From positions 1-7,364 of the forward strand of contig JACMQP010000022.1 in NCBI GenBank assembly GCA_014376915.1: a stretch of DNA of 7,364 nt, given 5' to 3'. This document shows, one piece after another, positions 1-7,093 of this stretch; position 1 is the first letter of the stretch; every line of letters starts with the position of its first letter. The notes below the pieces were generated by a model. That model was given only the letters and a program-made list of their open reading frames with translations. It searched no databases and was not told where the DNA came from. Made by a program: the position numbers and the translations under genes. This stretch comes from Ramlibacter sp. Its GTDB lineage: Bacteria > Pseudomonadota > Gammaproteobacteria > Burkholderiales > Burkholderiaceae.

Positions 1-999
1 CTGCTTGCCGAAGTTACGGCCCTTGAGCAGGCCCAGGAACGCTTCGGGCGCCGCCTCGATACCCAGCGCCACCGATTCCCGCGGCCGCAGCTTGCCGCTG
101 CCCACCAGCGTGCCGAGCTCCTTGAGCGCCTCCGGCCACACTTCCATGTGCTCGCTGACGATGAAGCCCTGGATCTTCATGCGGTTGGTCAGTATCAGTT
201 GCGGATAGGCCATCGGCAGCGGCTGGCCGTCGTAGCCGGCGATCATTCCGCACAGCGCGATCGTGCTGAAGGCGTTCATGCGCAGCATCACGGCGTCCAT
301 CACCATGCCTCCGACGTTCTCGAACAGGCCGTCCACGCCGTCCGGCGCCACTTCCTTCAATGCCTTCGAGAGCGTCGGCGCGTCCTTGTGCTGCTTGTAG
401 TCGAGGCAGGCATCGAAGCCCAGTTCCTTCGTCACGTAATTGCACTTGTCGGCGCCGCCGGCGATGCCGACCACGCGGCAGCCGCGGGCCTTGGCCAGAG
501 CGCCGAAGGCGCTCCCCACGGCGCCGCTGCCCGCGCTCACCACGAGGGTCTGCCCGGCTTTCGGCTCGATGATCTTCACCAGCCCATACCACGCCGTGAC
601 CCCGGGCATCCCGACAGCGCCGAGATAGTGCGACAGCGGCACGTGGGTGGTATCGACCTTGCGCAGCACGCCGGGCTGCGCGGCGCTGACCACGCTGTAT
701 TCCTGCCAGCCACCGAAGCCGACCACCTTGTCGCCCGGCTGGTAATTCGGCGAGCGGCTTTCCACCACTTCGCCAGCCGTACCGCCTTGCATTACCTGGC
801 CGAGCGGCTGCGGCGCCGCGTAGCTCTTGGCGTCGTTCATGCGGCCGCGCATGTATGGGTCGAGGCTCAGGAAGTGGTGTCGCACGAGCACCTGGCCGTC
901 TTCCAGCGCGGGCGTCGAGCCTGTCGCCAGTTTGAAATTGCCGGCAACGGCTTCGCCCTGCGGACGGTTGTCAAGATGGATTTGTCGGTTCTGGGCCAT
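1..999 (-). CDS. NADP-dependent MDR oxidoreductase (CurA/PTGR-like), 3' end cut by window edge
   Basis: Probable cytosolic NADPH-dependent enone/enal reductase of the zinc-independent medium-chain dehydrogenase/reductase superfamily (curcumin reductase CurA, prostaglandin/leukotriene reductase branch), reducing the C=C of alpha,beta-unsaturated carbonyls. 333 codons are visible and the frame is still open at base 1. The final visible residues (GRNFGKQ) match the usual end of this family of about 335-345 residues, so only a few residues are probably missing. Seen: N-terminal substrate domain with LDPYMRGRM (46-54), glycine-rich nucleotide loop AGSGAVGS (156-163), DYK (200-202) in the NADP-phosphate-binding region, and FENVGG (226-231). 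The cysteine/histidine zinc ligands of alcohol dehydrogenases are absent. The ATG at 999-997 is preceded by AGGAG with a 6-nt spacer, which fixes the start. It follows the thioesterase gene by 27 nt and is probably the last or near-last gene of the operon. The family is secure; the substrate is unknown, and the operon suggests an acyl-CoA- or ketone-derived enone. Confidence 0.9.
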   Translation of the reverse strand, partial: MAQNRQIHLDNRPQGEAVAGNFKLATGSTPALEDGQVLVRHHFLSLDPYMRGRMNDAKSYAAPQPLGQVMQGGTAGEVVESRSPNYQPGDKVVGFGGWQEYSVVSAAQPGVLRKVDTTHVPLSHYLGAVGMPGVTAWYGLVKIIEPKAGQTLVVSAGSGAVGSAFGALAKARGCRVVGIAGGADKCNYVTKELGFDACLDYKQHKDAPTLSKALKEVAPDGVDGLFENVGGMVMDAVMLRMNAFSTIALCGMIAGYDGQPLPMAYPQLILTNRMKIQGFIVSEHMEVWPEALKELGTLVGSGKLRPRESVALGIEAAPEAFLGLLKGRNFGKQ

Positions 1000-1005
1000 G
1001 CTGGG

Positions 1006-1010
1006 CTCCT
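1006..1010 (-). promoter_or_regulatory. Ribosome binding site of the MDR oxidoreductase
   Basis: AGGAG on the minus strand, 6 nt before the ATG at 999. It is a near-ideal Shine-Dalgarno sequence in the 27-nt gap after the thioesterase stop, and indicates independent initiation of the MDR gene. Confidence 0.75.
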
Positions 1011-1026
1011 GGTTTGTTGCGGGTTG

Positions 1027-1443
1027 TCAGTCGGTCGAGATGGCGTTGGACTCGCTGGGGCCCTGCTGCCGCTTGACGTATTTGAAGGTGCCGGTCGCGT
1101 GCGCGCAGGCGCGGCCCTCCGCGTCGAAAATGGTGGCCTCGGTGAAGGCCATGCTGCCGGTCCGGTGCATCAGCCGGCCCTGGCCGCTCAGCTTGCCGCG
1201 AGCCGCCTGCATGAAGCTGGTCTTCATCTCGATCGTCACCACGCCCATTTCATGGTTCACGCTGCGCGCGGCGGCCGCCATCGTCACGTCCATCAGGGTC
1301 ATGAGGGCGCCGCCGTGGGTGACGCCGAACGAGTTGAGGTGCTCGGGCCGCGGCAGGAAATCGATCCGCGACTGGCCGTCCTCGAACCGCTCCAGCACGA
1401 AGCCGAGGTGGCTGACGAAGGGAATCTCGACGCCGAAGTTCAT
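1027..1443 (-). CDS. PaaI-type hotdog-fold acyl-CoA thioesterase
   Basis: A 138-residue cytosolic thioesterase of the PaaI/YbgC-like hotdog superfamily, hydrolysing acyl-CoA to free acid and CoA. Seen: the diagnostic loop THGGALMTLMD, with His43-Gly44-Gly45 starting the long central helix and Asp52 nine residues after the His. This spacing matches the catalytic acidic residue of PaaI enzymes. Strand segments follow (VVTIEMKTSFMQAA, then a C-terminal strand around HATGTFKYV). The reading frame stays open upstream to 1587, but that extension lies inside the SDR gene and has no hotdog character. The ATG at 1443-1441, 7 nt after the SDR stop and giving the normal family length, is therefore chosen. 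There is no strong Shine-Dalgarno before it (only GGCGG within the SDR end), so coupling to SDR translation is likely. In context it probably recycles CoA from dead-end intermediates of the pathway; chain-length preference cannot be read from the sequence. Confidence 0.9.
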   Translation of the reverse strand: MNFGVEIPFVSHLGFVLERFEDGQSRIDFLPRPEHLNSFGVTHGGALMTLMDVTMAAAARSVNHEMGVVTIEMKTSFMQAARGKLSGQGRLMHRTGSMAFTEATIFDAEGRACAHATGTFKYVKRQQGPSESNAISTD

Positions 1444-1450
1444 GTTGTGG

Positions 1451-2242
1451 TCAACCGCCGGCCACGATGCTGACGCCGCCGTCCACTGCCAGCCATTGGC
1501 CGGTGATGTGCTTGCCGGCATCCGACGCGTACAGCACGGTGAGGCCTTTGAGATCTTCGTCGTCGCCCAGCCGCCCCAGCGGCGCATTGGCCGCCAGCTT
1601 GTCTTCGCCGAAGGCCTTGAGCGTGCCGGCAGTCATTCTGCTGGGGAAAAAGCCCGGGCAGATGGCGTTGACGTTGATGCTGTACTTGCCCCATTCCGCC
1701 GCCAGCGCCCTGGTGAAGTTGATCACCGCGCCCTTGGAAGTGTTGTACGCGATCGTTGTCATCTCCGGCGGATTGCCGCCCAGCCCGGCGATCGACGCGA
1801 TGTTGATGATGCGGCCGCTGCGGCGCCCGATCATGCTGCGCTTGGCCACCTGCTGCGACAAAATGAAGTAGCCGCGGATGTTCAGGTTCATCACCTTGTC
1901 CCAGGCTTCCACCGGGTGGTCTTCCGCCGGCGCACCCCAGGCTGCTCCGGCGTTGTTGACGAGGATGTCGATGTCGCCCATCCGCTGCAGCGTCTCGTCG
2001 GTGAGCCGGCGGATGTCTTCCTCTTTGGCGCAGTCGGCCGCGATCCAGCGCGCATCGATGCCGGCGGCCTGGAGGTCGGCCGTCGCCTCCTCCAGGTCAG
2101 CCGCCTTGCGCGAGCTGAGCATGATGCGCGCGCCGGCCTCGCCCAGCGCGTGGGCCATCTGCAGGCCCAGGCCGCGGGAGCCGCCGGTGACGAGCGCGGT
2201 CTTGCCGGTGAGGTCGAACAGTTGCGAAACGGTGCGGGTCAT
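1451..2242 (-). CDS. Short-chain dehydrogenase/reductase (classical SDR)
   Basis: A 263-residue cytosolic NAD(P)(H)-dependent oxidoreductase with a Rossmann fold. Seen: cofactor loop TGGSRGLG (19-26), NNAG (96-99), and the catalytic tetrad Asn121, Ser150, Tyr166 and Lys170 (YNTSK). The C-terminal ITGQWLAVDGG motif is typical of the FabG/gluconate-5-dehydrogenase-like group. Arg45 after the second strand (SSRK) favours NADP(H), by family knowledge. The start is supported by AGGAGA 8 nt upstream of the ATG, and the length is normal for classical SDRs. It is separated from the small membrane protein gene by 49 nt and followed after 7 nt by the thioesterase. Likely role: interconversion of a hydroxy and keto group on an acyl-CoA or related intermediate. 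Because the operon already has a FadJ-like hydroxyacyl-CoA dehydrogenase, this enzyme may handle a different stereoisomer or a non-beta hydroxyl (inference). Exact substrate unknown. Confidence 0.93.
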   Translation of the reverse strand: MTRTVSQLFDLTGKTALVTGGSRGLGLQMAHALGEAGARIMLSSRKAADLEEATADLQAAGIDARWIAADCAKEEDIRRLTDETLQRMGDIDILVNNAGAAWGAPAEDHPVEAWDKVMNLNIRGYFILSQQVAKRSMIGRRSGRIINIASIAGLGGNPPEMTTIAYNTSKGAVINFTRALAAEWGKYSINVNAICPGFFPSRMTAGTLKAFGEDKLAANAPLGRLGDDEDLKGLTVLYASDAGKHITGQWLAVDGGVSIVAGG

Positions 2243-2250
2243 TCCTGCGG

Positions 2251-2256
2251 TCTCCT
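2251..2256 (-). promoter_or_regulatory. Ribosome binding site of the SDR gene
   Basis: AGGAGA on the minus strand, ending 8 nt before the ATG at 2242. It is a strong Shine-Dalgarno match in the 49-nt gap, and indicates fresh initiation after the small membrane protein gene. Confidence 0.75.
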
Positions 2257-2291
2257 GGGTTGTCGTTGTGAGTCGATTGTGCGGCGATATT

Positions 2292-2495
2292 TCAGGCGTC
2301 GGGGCCGAGCCGCGAGCGCATCCCGATCAGCACCACGCCGGCCACGCAGGCGGAGGCTCCGACCCCCATCAGCGTCCAGCCGCTGGCGGGCGCCGTCGGC
2401 CGGCTCGCGATGCCCAGCGCGATGGCGAACATTCCGCCGAAGATGAGCACCCAGATCAGCACGTCAAGACGCGCCTTGAGTCGCGTCATCGGCAT
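2292..2495 (-). CDS. Small two-helix membrane protein, unknown function
   Basis: A 67-residue protein I do not recognise. The start ATG (2495-2493) shares one base with the TGA of the acyl-CoA dehydrogenase (TGATG), an arrangement typical of translational coupling. A GGAG lies 11 nt upstream (2510-2507). A second ATG two codons later (2489-2487) is an alternative start with a poorer distance. Seen: a short basic N-terminus (Arg5, Lys7, Arg9); a hydrophobic helix at about 11-30 rich in V/L/I/F/G/A; a short polar linker with two prolines (31-39); a second helix at about 40-58 (GVGASACVAGVVLIG); and a basic C-terminal tail (RSRLG). Positive charges at both ends predict a hairpin with both termini in the cytoplasm. 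No enzymatic motif is present. Its place between an acyl-CoA dehydrogenase and an SDR suggests an accessory or membrane-localising role, but this is a guess. That it is a real gene rests on the overlap and the coherent hydrophobic pattern. Confidence 0.75.
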   Translation of the reverse strand: MPMTRLKARLDVLIWVLIFGGMFAIALGIASRPTAPASGWTLMGVGASACVAGVVLIGMRSRLGPDA

Positions 2496-4342
2496 CAGAA
2501 GGCGTTCTCCGGCATGGAGGCGCAGGTCGGGTCGCGGGCGCAGACGACGTTCAGCCACGCGCCGATCTTGGGCAGCTCGTAATGGAAGAAGTAGCGTTGG
2601 GCCCGCAGCCGCCCTTCCCGCGCCGCGCTCGCGGGCGCGGCGTCGGCGACCAGCGCAACGTCGAGCCAGATCCACGCCAGCACCATGTGGCCGAAGGCCT
2701 GCATGTAGGGCACGGCGTTGGCCAGCGCCTCGGCGGGAATGCCGGTGGCCCAGGCGGCCTTGGTGGCGGCGCCCACCTGCTGCAGCGCCTGGCCCAGCGC
2801 TTTGGCGTCTTCCGCCAGCTCGCCGTGCTGGATCGCACGCTCGATGGTGGCGTTGATGCGGCCAACCAGCAGCATCAGGCCCTTGCCGTCTTCCATCAGA
2901 ACCTTGCGCCCCAGCAGGTCGGTGGCCTGGATGCCGTGCGTGCCCTCATGGATCATGTTCAGCCGGTTGTCGCGCCAGTACTGCTCCACCGGGAAGTCGC
3001 GGGTGTAGCCGTAGCCGCCGTGAACCTGGATCGCCAGCGAATTGGCCTCCAGGCACCACTCGCTGGGCCAGCTCTTGGCGATCGGCGTCAGGACCTCGAG
3101 CAGCAGCCGCGCCTCGTCTGCGCCGGCAGGGTCGCCGGTGCGTTGCTCGTCGACCAGCCGCGCGCAATACAGCTCCAGCGCCAGAGCGCCTTCGCAGTAC
3201 GACTTCTGCGCCAGCAGCATGCGCTTGACATCGGCGTGCTCGATGATGCGCACCTGCGGTTGCGAAGGGTCCTTGCCCGCCGGACCGACGGGGCGGCCTT
3301 GCGGCCGGTTCTTCGCGTAGTCGAGCGAAGCGTAGTAGCCGGCCAGACCCAACACCACAGCCGCCGTGCCGACCCCGATGCGGGCCTCGTTCATCATGTG
3401 GAACATGCAGCGCAGACCCTGGTGCGGCTGGCCGACCAGGTAGCCGACGGCACCCGTGCCGTCGCCGAACGCTCCGCCTGCTGGCCCTTCGACCGGGAAC
3501 TTGCCCTCGCCGAAATTGAGCAGCGTGTTGGTGGTGCCGCGCCAGCCCAGCTTGTGGTTCAGGCCCGCCAGCGCGACGTCGTTGCGCACGCCGGTGAGCT
3601 GGCCATCGGTGCCCACGAGCTTCTTGGGCACGATGAACAGCGAAATGCCGCGAGTGCCGGCAATCAGCTTGCCGTCCGGCCCCGGGATCTTGGCCAGCAC
3701 CAGGTGGATGATGTTTTCGGTCAGCTCGTGCTCGCCGGCCGAGATCCACATCTTGTTGCCCTTGAGCCGGTAGCGCGGGCCGAGCGGGTCGTTCTCGAAA
3801 TCGGCGCCGTCCGGCACCGCACGGGTGGTGATGTCGGAGAGCGACGAGCCGGCCTGAGGCTCGGACAGGCACATCGTCCCTGAGAAGCGGCCGTTGAATT
3901 CATTGCGCGCGAACACCGCCTTCTGCATCTCGGTGCCGTGCACCAGCAGCAGGTTGGCATTGCCCTTGGTCAGCAGCGCCGAGCCGATGCTGACCGAGGC
4001 CAGGCCGAAGAAGCCATTGGCCGCCGCCTCGATCGTGTACGGCAGCTGCATGCCGCCCTCGTCGTAGTCCTGCGCTGCGCTCAACATGCCAGATGCGGCA
4101 TAGGCGCGATGCGCGTCGTGGGTCGCCTGCGGGAGGATCACCTTCTCGCCGTCGAAACGCGGCTCTTCGGTGTCCACCGTGCGGTTGAACGGCGCATACT
4201 TTTCACGAGCAATCCGCTCGCAGGTGTCAAGCACCGCGTCGAAGGTCTCGCGCGAATGGTCGGTGAACCGGCTGCGCCGGGTCAGGTTCTCGGCATGCAG
4301 CCAGTCGTACAGCAGGAAGTCGAGAGTCGGACGCAAAGACAT
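2495..4342 (-). CDS. Acyl-CoA dehydrogenase with extra C-terminal domain (DmdC/FadE1-like)
   Basis: A 615-residue FAD flavoprotein that oxidises acyl-CoA to trans-2-enoyl-CoA and passes electrons to electron-transfer flavoprotein; the first step of beta-oxidation. Seen in order: helical N-terminal domain (about 40-155) preceded by a 35-residue extension; middle beta domain with MCLSEPQAGSSLSD (157-170) and KMWIS (197-201), which contact FAD and substrate; C-terminal helical domain with QVHGGYGYTRDFPVEQ (439-454) and HEGTHGIQ (465-472), where Glu466 is the catalytic base; then an additional domain from about 490 to the end. About 600 residues plus this last domain fits the methylmercaptopropionyl-CoA dehydrogenase (DmdC) and Pseudomonas FadE1/FadE2 group rather than the 380-residue mitochondrial type. 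It starts 7 nt after the thiolase stop with no clear Shine-Dalgarno, so coupled translation is likely. The family suggests medium- or long-chain substrates; the DMSP pathway is not supported by the neighbours. Confidence 0.95.
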   Translation of the reverse strand: MSLRPTLDFLLYDWLHAENLTRRSRFTDHSRETFDAVLDTCERIAREKYAPFNRTVDTEEPRFDGEKVILPQATHDAHRAYAASGMLSAAQDYDEGGMQLPYTIEAAANGFFGLASVSIGSALLTKGNANLLLVHGTEMQKAVFARNEFNGRFSGTMCLSEPQAGSSLSDITTRAVPDGADFENDPLGPRYRLKGNKMWISAGEHELTENIIHLVLAKIPGPDGKLIAGTRGISLFIVPKKLVGTDGQLTGVRNDVALAGLNHKLGWRGTTNTLLNFGEGKFPVEGPAGGAFGDGTGAVGYLVGQPHQGLRCMFHMMNEARIGVGTAAVVLGLAGYYASLDYAKNRPQGRPVGPAGKDPSQPQVRIIEHADVKRMLLAQKSYCEGALALELYCARLVDEQRTGDPAGADEARLLLEVLTPIAKSWPSEWCLEANSLAIQVHGGYGYTRDFPVEQYWRDNRLNMIHEGTHGIQATDLLGRKVLMEDGKGLMLLVGRINATIERAIQHGELAEDAKALGQALQQVGAATKAAWATGIPAEALANAVPYMQAFGHMVLAWIWLDVALVADAAPASAAREGRLRAQRYFFHYELPKIGAWLNVVCARDPTCASMPENAF

Positions 4343-4349
4343 GCGGCGC

Positions 4350-5525
4350 TCACAAAACTTCGAACACCCCGGCCGCGCCCATCCCGCCGCCGATGCACAT
4401 CGTGACGGCGACCTTTTTGGCGCCGCGGCGCTTGCCCTCGATCAGCGCATGGCCGGTCAGGCGTTGGCCGGACACGCCGTACGGGTGGCCCAGCGCGATC
4501 GCGCCGCCGTCGACGTTCAGGCGGTCATTGGGGATGCCCAGCTTGTCGCGGCAGTACATCACCTGGACGGCAAATGCTTCGTTCAGCTCCCACAGGTCGA
4601 TATCCTGGACCGTCAGGCCCAGCTTCTTCAGCACCTTCGGCACGGCGAACACCGGGCCGATGCCCATCTCGTCGGGCTCGCAACCGGCAACCGCGAAGCC
4701 GAGGAAGCGACCCAGCGGCTTGAGGTTGTGCTTGCTGGCATATTCCTCGCTCACCACCACGCAGGCACCGGCGCCGTCGGAAAACTGGCTCGCGTTGCCG
4801 GCCGTGATCAAGCCGCCCGGCAGCGCCGGCTTGATGCCGCTGATGCCTTCCTTGGTCGTGCCCTCGCGCGTGCCCTCGTCCTTGCTGACGGTCACTTCCT
4901 TGGTGCGCAGGCCCATCACCGCATCGGCGACGCCGGCCATGACCGTGATCGGCGCGATCTCGGCGTCGAACTTGCCGGCCGCCTGGGCGGCGCAGGCCTT
5001 TTGCTGGCTGGCGGCGCCGTATTCGTCCATCGCATCGCGGCCGATGTTGTAGCGCTTGGCCACCTGTTCGGCCGTCTGCAGCATCGACCAGTAGATCTCG
5101 GGCTTGAGCTTTTCCAGCGCCGGATCCTTCAGCATGTGGGTGTTCATTTCCTGCTGCACGCAGGAGATGCTTTCCACCCCGCCGGCGACGAACACATCCG
5201 CCTCGCCGGCGATCACCCGCTGGGCTGCCAGCGCGATGGCCTGCAGGCCCGAGGAGCAGAAGCGGTTCACTGTCAGGCCCGACACGGTGACCGGCATGCC
5301 GGCCATCAGTGCGATCTGACGGGCGATGTTCATGCCGGTCGCGCCCTCGGGATTGGCGCAACCCATGATCACGTCCTCGACGGCTCCGGCGTCGATGCCG
5401 GCGCGCTGCAGTGCGTGCCTGACAGCGTGGCCGCCGAGCGTCGCGCCATGGGTCATGTTGAAGGATCCCTTCCAGCTCTTGGCCAGGGGAGTGCGGGCGG
5501 TGGAGACGATCACGGCGGAGGTCAT
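4350..5525 (-). CDS. Thiolase (acetyl-CoA C-acyltransferase)
   Basis: A 391-residue cytosolic thiolase that cleaves 3-ketoacyl-CoA with CoA to give acetyl-CoA and a shortened acyl-CoA; the last step of the beta-oxidation cycle. Seen: nucleophilic Cys90 in NRFCSSG, NEAF (315-318), His347 in [10 protein letters not shown], and the second active-site Cys377 in CIGGGMGAA, so all catalytic residues are intact. Length is normal for the family. The frame stays open upstream to 5690, but that part lies inside the peptidase gene. The ATG at 5525 gives the canonical N-terminus ([16 protein letters not shown]) and has AGAAAGG 7 nt before it. It lies 31 nt after the M20 peptidase stop and 7 nt before the acyl-CoA dehydrogenase. 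The intact degradative-type active site and the context favour thiolysis; a biosynthetic acetoacetyl-CoA role cannot be excluded from sequence alone. Confidence 0.95.
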   Translation of the reverse strand: MTSAVIVSTARTPLAKSWKGSFNMTHGATLGGHAVRHALQRAGIDAGAVEDVIMGCANPEGATGMNIARQIALMAGMPVTVSGLTVNRFCSSGLQAIALAAQRVIAGEADVFVAGGVESISCVQQEMNTHMLKDPALEKLKPEIYWSMLQTAEQVAKRYNIGRDAMDEYGAASQQKACAAQAAGKFDAEIAPITVMAGVADAVMGLRTKEVTVSKDEGTREGTTKEGISGIKPALPGGLITAGNASQFSDGAGACVVVSEEYASKHNLKPLGRFLGFAVAGCEPDEMGIGPVFAVPKVLKKLGLTVQDIDLWELNEAFAVQVMYCRDKLGIPNDRLNVDGGAIALGHPYGVSGQRLTGHALIEGKRRGAKKVAVTMCIGGGMGAAGVFEVL

Positions 5526-5532
5526 GGCGGGG

Positions 5533-5539
5533 CCTTTCT
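5533..5539 (-). promoter_or_regulatory. Ribosome binding site of the thiolase gene
   Basis: AGAAAGG on the minus strand, ending 7 nt before the ATG at 5525. It decides in favour of the short start over the upstream in-frame extension. Confidence 0.65.
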
Positions 5540-5556
5540 GGGGAGCTTCGGAAAAT

Positions 5557-7044
5557 TCAGGGCGAGGGCGGGGGCGCGGTCGCGGCGTTGCGCAGCAGCT
5601 GGTGATAAAAACGAACCAGTTCGGCGAGGTTGGCGACCGAGATCCGCTCGTTGGTGCCGTGGAAGCGCGGCAGGTCTTCGGCCCTGGCACGCACCGGCGA
5701 AAAGCGGTAGATGTTGTCGGTGATGGCGGTGAAATGGCGCGAGTCGGTGCCGCCGATCATCAGCGAAGGCGCAACCACCGTGCCGGGAAACAGCGAGCGG
5801 ATGGTGCGGTTGATCATCTGGTACGAAGCGGACTCCGTGGGAGACACCGGCGGCGGATCGTAGGCGTCCGGCGCCGACTTCAGCTCGATGCGTTCGTTGC
5901 CGACCGTGTTCCTGACGTGCTCGAGCACCTGGGCGCCCGTGTCGCCGGGCAGGATGCGGTAATTGACGGTCGCCTCCGCCACACCGGGCAGGACGTTGAA
6001 CTGGTTGCCGGCATGTACGACGGTGAGCGCGGTTGTCGTGCGGAGCATGGCATTGGTGCTTGCGCCCTTTTCCAGCTGCGCCTGCACGATGGGACCGAAC
6101 AGCCACAGGTTGGACAGGGCCACCCGGCCGAAGCCGCTCATCTCCGGCGCCAGCGTGTCGAACATCTCGTGGGCGATGCCCCGCACCGCGGCGGGCAACT
6201 GCCGGTCGTCCAGCCGCCGCAACGCCGCACTCATCATGCCGATCGCGCTGCTGCCCGGGGGCGGCGGCATCGACGAGTGGCCGGGCGCCGTGGAAACGCG
6301 CAGCAGCACCGACATCGAGCCCTTCTCGCTGACGCCGATCAGCGCCGCGGGTGGTGCGAGGCCCGGCATGATGCCTTCAGTGATCAGCAGGCCCTCGTCG
6401 ATCACGAAGTCCAGCTTGACGCTGCGCGCCTGCAGCAGCTTCGCGATCTCCCGGGCGCCGCGGTGACCACCGACTTCCTCGTCGGCGCCAAAGGCCAGGT
6501 AGACCGTCTGGCGCGGGCGGAAGCCGCTGGCCAGCAACATCTCCACCGATTCGAGCTGCGAGATCAGGTTGGCTTTGTCGTCCCAGGCGCCGCGGCCCCA
6601 GACGAAGCCGTCCTTGATCTCGCCGGCGAACGGCCCGGCCTGCCAGCTCGCCTCGGTGCCGGGGGCGATCGGCACCACATCCTGGTGCGCCATCAGCAGG
6701 ATCGGCCTGGCCCTGGCGTCGCTGCCCGGCCACGTGTAAAGCAGGCTCAGGTCGCCGACGATCTCGCGCTTGAGCGCCGCATGGGCCTTGGGAAAACGCT
6801 GCTGCAGGTAGGCGTGGAAGGCGAGGAACTGGTCCGCGTTCAGGCGCGCATCGTCGTAGCTGGACACCGTCCTGAAGCGCAGCGAGCCGGCCAGTGTTTC
6901 GGCCACCCGCTTCTCGTCCACCACCAGCGGCGGCGCGAGCGGCACCTCCAGCTGGCGCGATCCCTGCCGCAGCGTGTTGACCACGACTGCGGCAACGAGC
7001 AGCAGCAGGAGCGCGAAAAGCGTCAGCAGTATGCGTTTGATCAT
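5557..7044 (-). CDS. Membrane-anchored M20 metallopeptidase (PM20D1/carboxypeptidase S-like)
   Basis: A 495-residue di-zinc amidohydrolase/peptidase of family M20, most like the carboxypeptidase S/PM20D1 branch. Seen: a short basic start (Lys3, Arg4), then a single uncut hydrophobic helix (about 5-22), predicting an inner-membrane anchor with the catalytic domain in the periplasm. Zinc site and catalysis: HQD (His120, Asp122), Asp155 in RGAWDDK, DEEVGG with base Glu189 and ligand Glu190, Asp216 in VIDEG, and His462 in FHGTNER. GHSSMP (255-260) marks the lid/dimerisation domain, and GGTDSRHF (431-438) lies in the substrate region. All key residues are intact. The frame runs upstream to 7161, but the ATG at 7044 gives a sensible membrane segment and has AGG 9 nt upstream. 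It lies 49 nt after the FadJ-like gene and 31 nt before the thiolase. Known PM20D1 makes or cleaves N-fatty-acyl amino acids; a matching hydrolase role here is inference. An ordinary dipeptidase or carboxypeptidase is the alternative. Confidence 0.92.
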   Translation of the reverse strand: MIKRILLTLFALLLLLVAAVVVNTLRQGSRQLEVPLAPPLVVDEKRVAETLAGSLRFRTVSSYDDARLNADQFLAFHAYLQQRFPKAHAALKREIVGDLSLLYTWPGSDARARPILLMAHQDVVPIAPGTEASWQAGPFAGEIKDGFVWGRGAWDDKANLISQLESVEMLLASGFRPRQTVYLAFGADEEVGGHRGAREIAKLLQARSVKLDFVIDEGLLITEGIMPGLAPPAALIGVSEKGSMSVLLRVSTAPGHSSMPPPPGSSAIGMMSAALRRLDDRQLPAAVRGIAHEMFDTLAPEMSGFGRVALSNLWLFGPIVQAQLEKGASTNAMLRTTTALTVVHAGNQFNVLPGVAEATVNYRILPGDTGAQVLEHVRNTVGNERIELKSAPDAYDPPPVSPTESASYQMINRTIRSLFPGTVVAPSLMIGGTDSRHFTAITDNIYRFSPVRARAEDLPRFHGTNERISVANLAELVRFYHQLLRNAATAPPPSP

Positions 7045-7053
7045 GGGCAAGAG

Positions 7054-7083
7054 CCTGGATCCCCGCCGGCGCGAGGATGACGG
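7054..7083 (-). repeat. REP-like palindromic repeat in the peptidase leader
   Basis: On the minus strand the arms ATCCTCGC (7078-7071) and GCGGGGAT (7066-7059) pair around a GCCG loop, 8 bp with one imperfect (T-G wobble) position. They are flanked by CCGTC on one side and CCAGG on the other. The core and both flanks match a dispersed proteobacterial repeat family (GTCATCCCCGC...GCGGGGATCCAG) that I recall from many genomes; copy number in this genome cannot be seen here. It fills most of the 49-nt gap and reaches the peptidase's weak Shine-Dalgarno. It has no T-run, so it is not a canonical intrinsic terminator, but the hairpin could protect the upstream mRNA end or tune peptidase translation. 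Confidence 0.65.
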
Positions 7084-7093
7084 ATCGTGGCCG

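Noticed and set aside
1444..1587. In-frame upstream extension of the thioesterase
   Set aside because: It overlaps the 3' end of the SDR gene, has low-complexity composition, and would exceed the normal hotdog length.
2243..2291. Possible terminator or promoter in the 49-nt gap between the small protein and SDR genes
   Set aside because: No stable inverted repeat with a T-run and no convincing -35/-10 pair; only the SDR ribosome site is evident.
2496..2510. Short inverted repeat AGAA-CGCC-TTCT just before the small protein start
   Set aside because: Only 4 bp of stem inside coding sequence, expected by chance; not strong enough to call a regulatory structure.
2496..2675. In-frame upstream extension of the small membrane protein
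   Set aside because: It is an arginine-rich shadow of the acyl-CoA dehydrogenase end; the TGATG overlap gives a natural start.
5526..5690. In-frame upstream extension of the thiolase
   Set aside because: It lies inside the peptidase coding region, adds sequence with no thiolase similarity, and a good ribosome site supports the ATG at 5525.
148..7080. Very long open frames on the plus strand (for example 148-1473, 827-2446, 2582-3883, 4170-5723 and 5326-7080)
   Set aside because: They lie antisense to well-supported genes with complete catalytic motifs. Their translations are rich in Arg, Ala, His and Gly without recognisable domains, as expected from the codon bias of GC-rich genes.
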